From Nitrospirota bacterium (GTDB lineage: Bacteria > Nitrospirota > 9FT-COMBO-42-15 > HDB-SIOI813), in assembly GCA_016234155.1 (NCBI GenBank), contig JACRGZ010000046.1, positions 1 through 6,797 on the forward strand: DNA of 6,797 nt. The letters run 5' to 3'. The notes beneath the pieces were generated by a model that was not told the DNA's origin, did not search any database, and saw only the letters and a program-made list of their open reading frames with translations. The position numbers were made by a program, and so were the translations under genes. Below, in pieces: positions 5,649-6,797 of the stretch (position 1 is its first letter; every line of letters starts with the position of its first letter).

Positions 5649-6515
5649 TTATTTACCTATTAGATCTTTAAGTATCGCAACAGTAGCCGGTGAGCGGTTA
5701 AGTGTATAAAAATGGATCCCAGGTACGCCTCTCTCAAGAAGCTCCCTGCACTGGTCTGTAGCATAATGTATACCAAGCTCCATGACAGCATCCGGATTAT
5801 TCTTTATAGTCTCGAATTTCCTTCTCATGCCTTCAGGAATTGCAGCGCCGCAGAGAGAGGTAAAACGTTCTATCTGTTCAATATTGGTTATAGGCATAAT
5901 CCCTGGTATAATCGGCTTGTTAATACCGGTCTTGTTTGCCCGCTCAATAAGATCAAAATAAAAACGGTTGTCAAAAAAGAGCTGGGTGATGAAAAAATCC
6001 GTACCGGCATCCGCCTTTTTTTTCAGGAAATGTGTATCCTCCTCAAGTGATCTGCTCTCCCTGTGCCCCTCTGGAAAGGCTGCTGCCCCTATACAGAAGT
6101 CATAGTTCTTTCTGATAAATTGTATCAGCTCATTTGCGTGATTAAAACTCTGCTGCGGCGGTGCGGACAATTCCTCATTTTGCGGTTTATCCCCCCTCAG
6201 GGCAAGTATATTCTCTATGCCATTCTCCTGTAATTTCGTCAGTATCCCGGCAATTTCTCCTGCTGTACTATTTACGCATGTAAGATGTGCCATAGCCTCA
6301 ATCCCCAACTCTTGTTTGATTCGTATGACCCACCCTACTGTCTTTTCACGGGTGCCGCCGCCTGCGCCATATGTGACAGACACAAAGGCGGGTTCCAGCT
6401 CGCGGAGGTTTGCAATTGTCTTAAAGAGATTTATCTCTCCTTCGTGTGTCTTTGGAGGGAAAAATTCGAAAGAGAAGAGCGGTCGTTTGTTGTCAAGAAG
6501 TTGCAGTATTTTCAT
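5649..6515 (-). CDS. metF: 5,10-methylenetetrahydrofolate reductase
   Basis: MetF reduces 5,10-methylene-THF to 5-methyl-THF using FAD, supplying methionine synthesis and, in acetogen-type metabolism, the methyl branch of the Wood-Ljungdahl pathway. The 288 residues are close to the roughly 296 of the E. coli enzyme. Motifs in order are FEFFPPKT with catalytic E17, SVTYGAGGG (46-54), HLTC (77-80), LALRGDKP with D109, AAFPEGH, TQLFFD, IPGIMP, and HFYTLNRS near the C-terminus. The ATG has AAAGG nine bases upstream. It is the first gene of the minus-strand block, overlapping nothing and followed after two bases by panB, with which it shares the methylene-THF substrate pool. No SAM riboswitch is evident upstream; the leader is filled by a hairpin array. 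It appears intact. Confidence 0.96.
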   Translation of the reverse strand: MKILQLLDNKRPLFSFEFFPPKTHEGEINLFKTIANLRELEPAFVSVTYGAGGGTREKTVGWVIRIKQELGIEAMAHLTCVNSTAGEIAGILTKLQENGIENILALRGDKPQNEELSAPPQQSFNHANELIQFIRKNYDFCIGAAAFPEGHRESRSLEEDTHFLKKKADAGTDFFITQLFFDNRFYFDLIERANKTGINKPIIPGIMPITNIEQIERFTSLCGAAIPEGMRRKFETIKNNPDAVMELGIHYATDQCRELLERGVPGIHFYTLNRSPATVAILKDLIGK

Positions 6516-6532
6516 CTGAAAATACCTTTCAA

Positions 6533-6650
6533 ATCCCCCCTTACCCCATAATCCCCCTAAATCCCCCTTTAAAAAAGGGGGACTTATCCCCCCTTTTCTA
6601 AAGGGGGGGAACTAATTTCCCCCTTTGAAAAAGGGGGATTAAGGGGAATT
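6533..6650. repeat. Array of C-run/G-run hairpins upstream of metF
   Basis: Three perfect 9-bp hairpins with 3-nt loops lie in a row. TCCCCCTTT/AAAGGGGGA occupies 6562-6582. CCCCCCTTT/AAAGGGGGG occupies 6588-6608. TCCCCCTTT/AAAGGGGGA occupies 6618-6638. Half-units flank them (C-runs at 6534-6557, a G-run at 6643-6646), so the whole block is also roughly a nested inverted repeat. No spacers of CRISPR type are present. On the minus strand it forms the region upstream of metF and may act as an attenuator-like or insulating element. It abuts the intron end at 6667. Confidence 0.75.
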
Positions 6651-6666
6651 TTCATAATCCTTTGTG

Positions 6667-6797
6667 GTAGAGTAGGGAACAGGCGAACAGCGGTCACCTG
6701 TTTTTCCAGTTCCCCCTCATCGAACCGTGCGTGAGGTTTTCCCTCACACGGCTCTCGGACTACCCTTCACCGTCAAGCACTTCGCCATGAAACTCGG
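6667..6797 (-). mobile_element. 3' end of a group II intron, cut by the window edge
   Basis: On the minus strand this stretch carries a domain V hairpin (6722-6754), then a G-run, then a domain VI-like stem: AACAGGTGA pairs with TTCGCCTGTT at nine positions, including one G-U. It ends in CCCTACTCTAC. The likely 3' splice point is after the base at 6667, leaving an AC end, and an A seven bases from that end is a candidate branch point. The 43 bases nearest the window edge may be the tail of domain IV and its flank; all three minus frames close by domain V, so no reverse transcriptase can be called here. The intron is inserted in the intergenic space upstream of metF, in the same orientation as metF. 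Confidence 0.82.
6722..6754 (-). ncRNA. Group II intron domain V (catalytic hairpin)
   Basis: The 33-nt hairpin begins GAGCCGT and ends ACGGTTC, pairing at seven positions with one G-U. A two-base GC bulge follows on the 3' side, then a distal stem GTGAGG/CCTCAC with a GAAAA cap. The AGC triad near the 5' end and the position of the bulge are hallmarks of the intron's metal-binding active site. No disabling change is seen. Confidence 0.85.

Noticed and set aside
5712..6050. 112-codon plus-strand open frame opposite metF
   Set aside because: It is a shadow of metF with no recognisable domain and no ribosome binding site.
6533..6650. CRISPR array or regulatory riboswitch upstream of metF
   Set aside because: Repeats are self-palindromic and lack unique spacers. 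No SAM-riboswitch-like conserved core was seen.
6755..6797. C-terminus of an intron-encoded reverse transcriptase
   Set aside because: All three minus frames are short here and none shows a recognisable maturase or reverse transcriptase motif.

Overview
The window looks like bacterial chromosome with moderate, uneven G+C. It carries two convergent gene blocks, and almost every intergenic gap holds a different palindromic or tandem repeat. A group II intron tail sits at the right edge. The repeat load, the intron and an anaerobe-style ferredoxin-thioredoxin reductase catalytic protein suggest an environmental, probably anaerobic or microaerophilic lineage such as Nitrospirota, the former Deltaproteobacteria or a related group. 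That placement is a low-confidence impression, because no phylogenetic marker is present.

Plus-strand block (1-4536). It opens inside a UDP-glucose 6-dehydrogenase gene that lacks only a few N-terminal residues. A short C/G-rich palindrome separates it from a UDP-glucose 4-epimerase-type SDR gene. Together these two make nucleotide-sugar precursors (UDP-glucuronate, and probably UDP-galactose) for surface polysaccharide. Next come two redox genes: a ferredoxin-thioredoxin reductase catalytic-chain homologue with a CPC/CPC/CDC cysteine pattern, and a thioredoxin-fold redoxin of the peroxiredoxin-like type with a CNHC site. Between these two lies a 138-bp element with perfect 21-bp terminal inverted repeats. 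Its left end encodes the last codons and stop of the reductase gene. A terminator, a large imperfect inverted repeat built from 9-nt units and a degenerate GC hairpin follow. The block ends with an unusual fusion of an XRE-type helix-turn-helix domain to a metallo-beta-lactamase-fold hydrolase with all seven expected metal ligands.

Minus-strand block (4619-6515, read right to left). metF (5,10-methylenetetrahydrofolate reductase) and panB (ketopantoate hydroxymethyltransferase) are 2 nt apart and use the same one-carbon donor. After an 8-bp tandem repeat comes a gene for a small beta-rich, possibly SH3/Sm-like protein. A hairpin at 4539-4563 separates the two convergent blocks and is best read as a shared terminator.

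Right edge (6516-6797). Upstream of metF lies an array of three near-identical C5-6/G5-6 hairpins. Beyond it is the 3' end of a minus-strand group II intron: a recognisable domain V, a domain VI-like stem and a CTACTCTAC terminus. Any intron-encoded reverse transcriptase would lie outside the window.

No tRNA, rRNA, CRISPR array or riboswitch was seen. The strongest leads are the HTH-MBL fusion, the His-to-Asp change in the reductase active-site motif, and the inverted-repeat element that has become part of a coding region.
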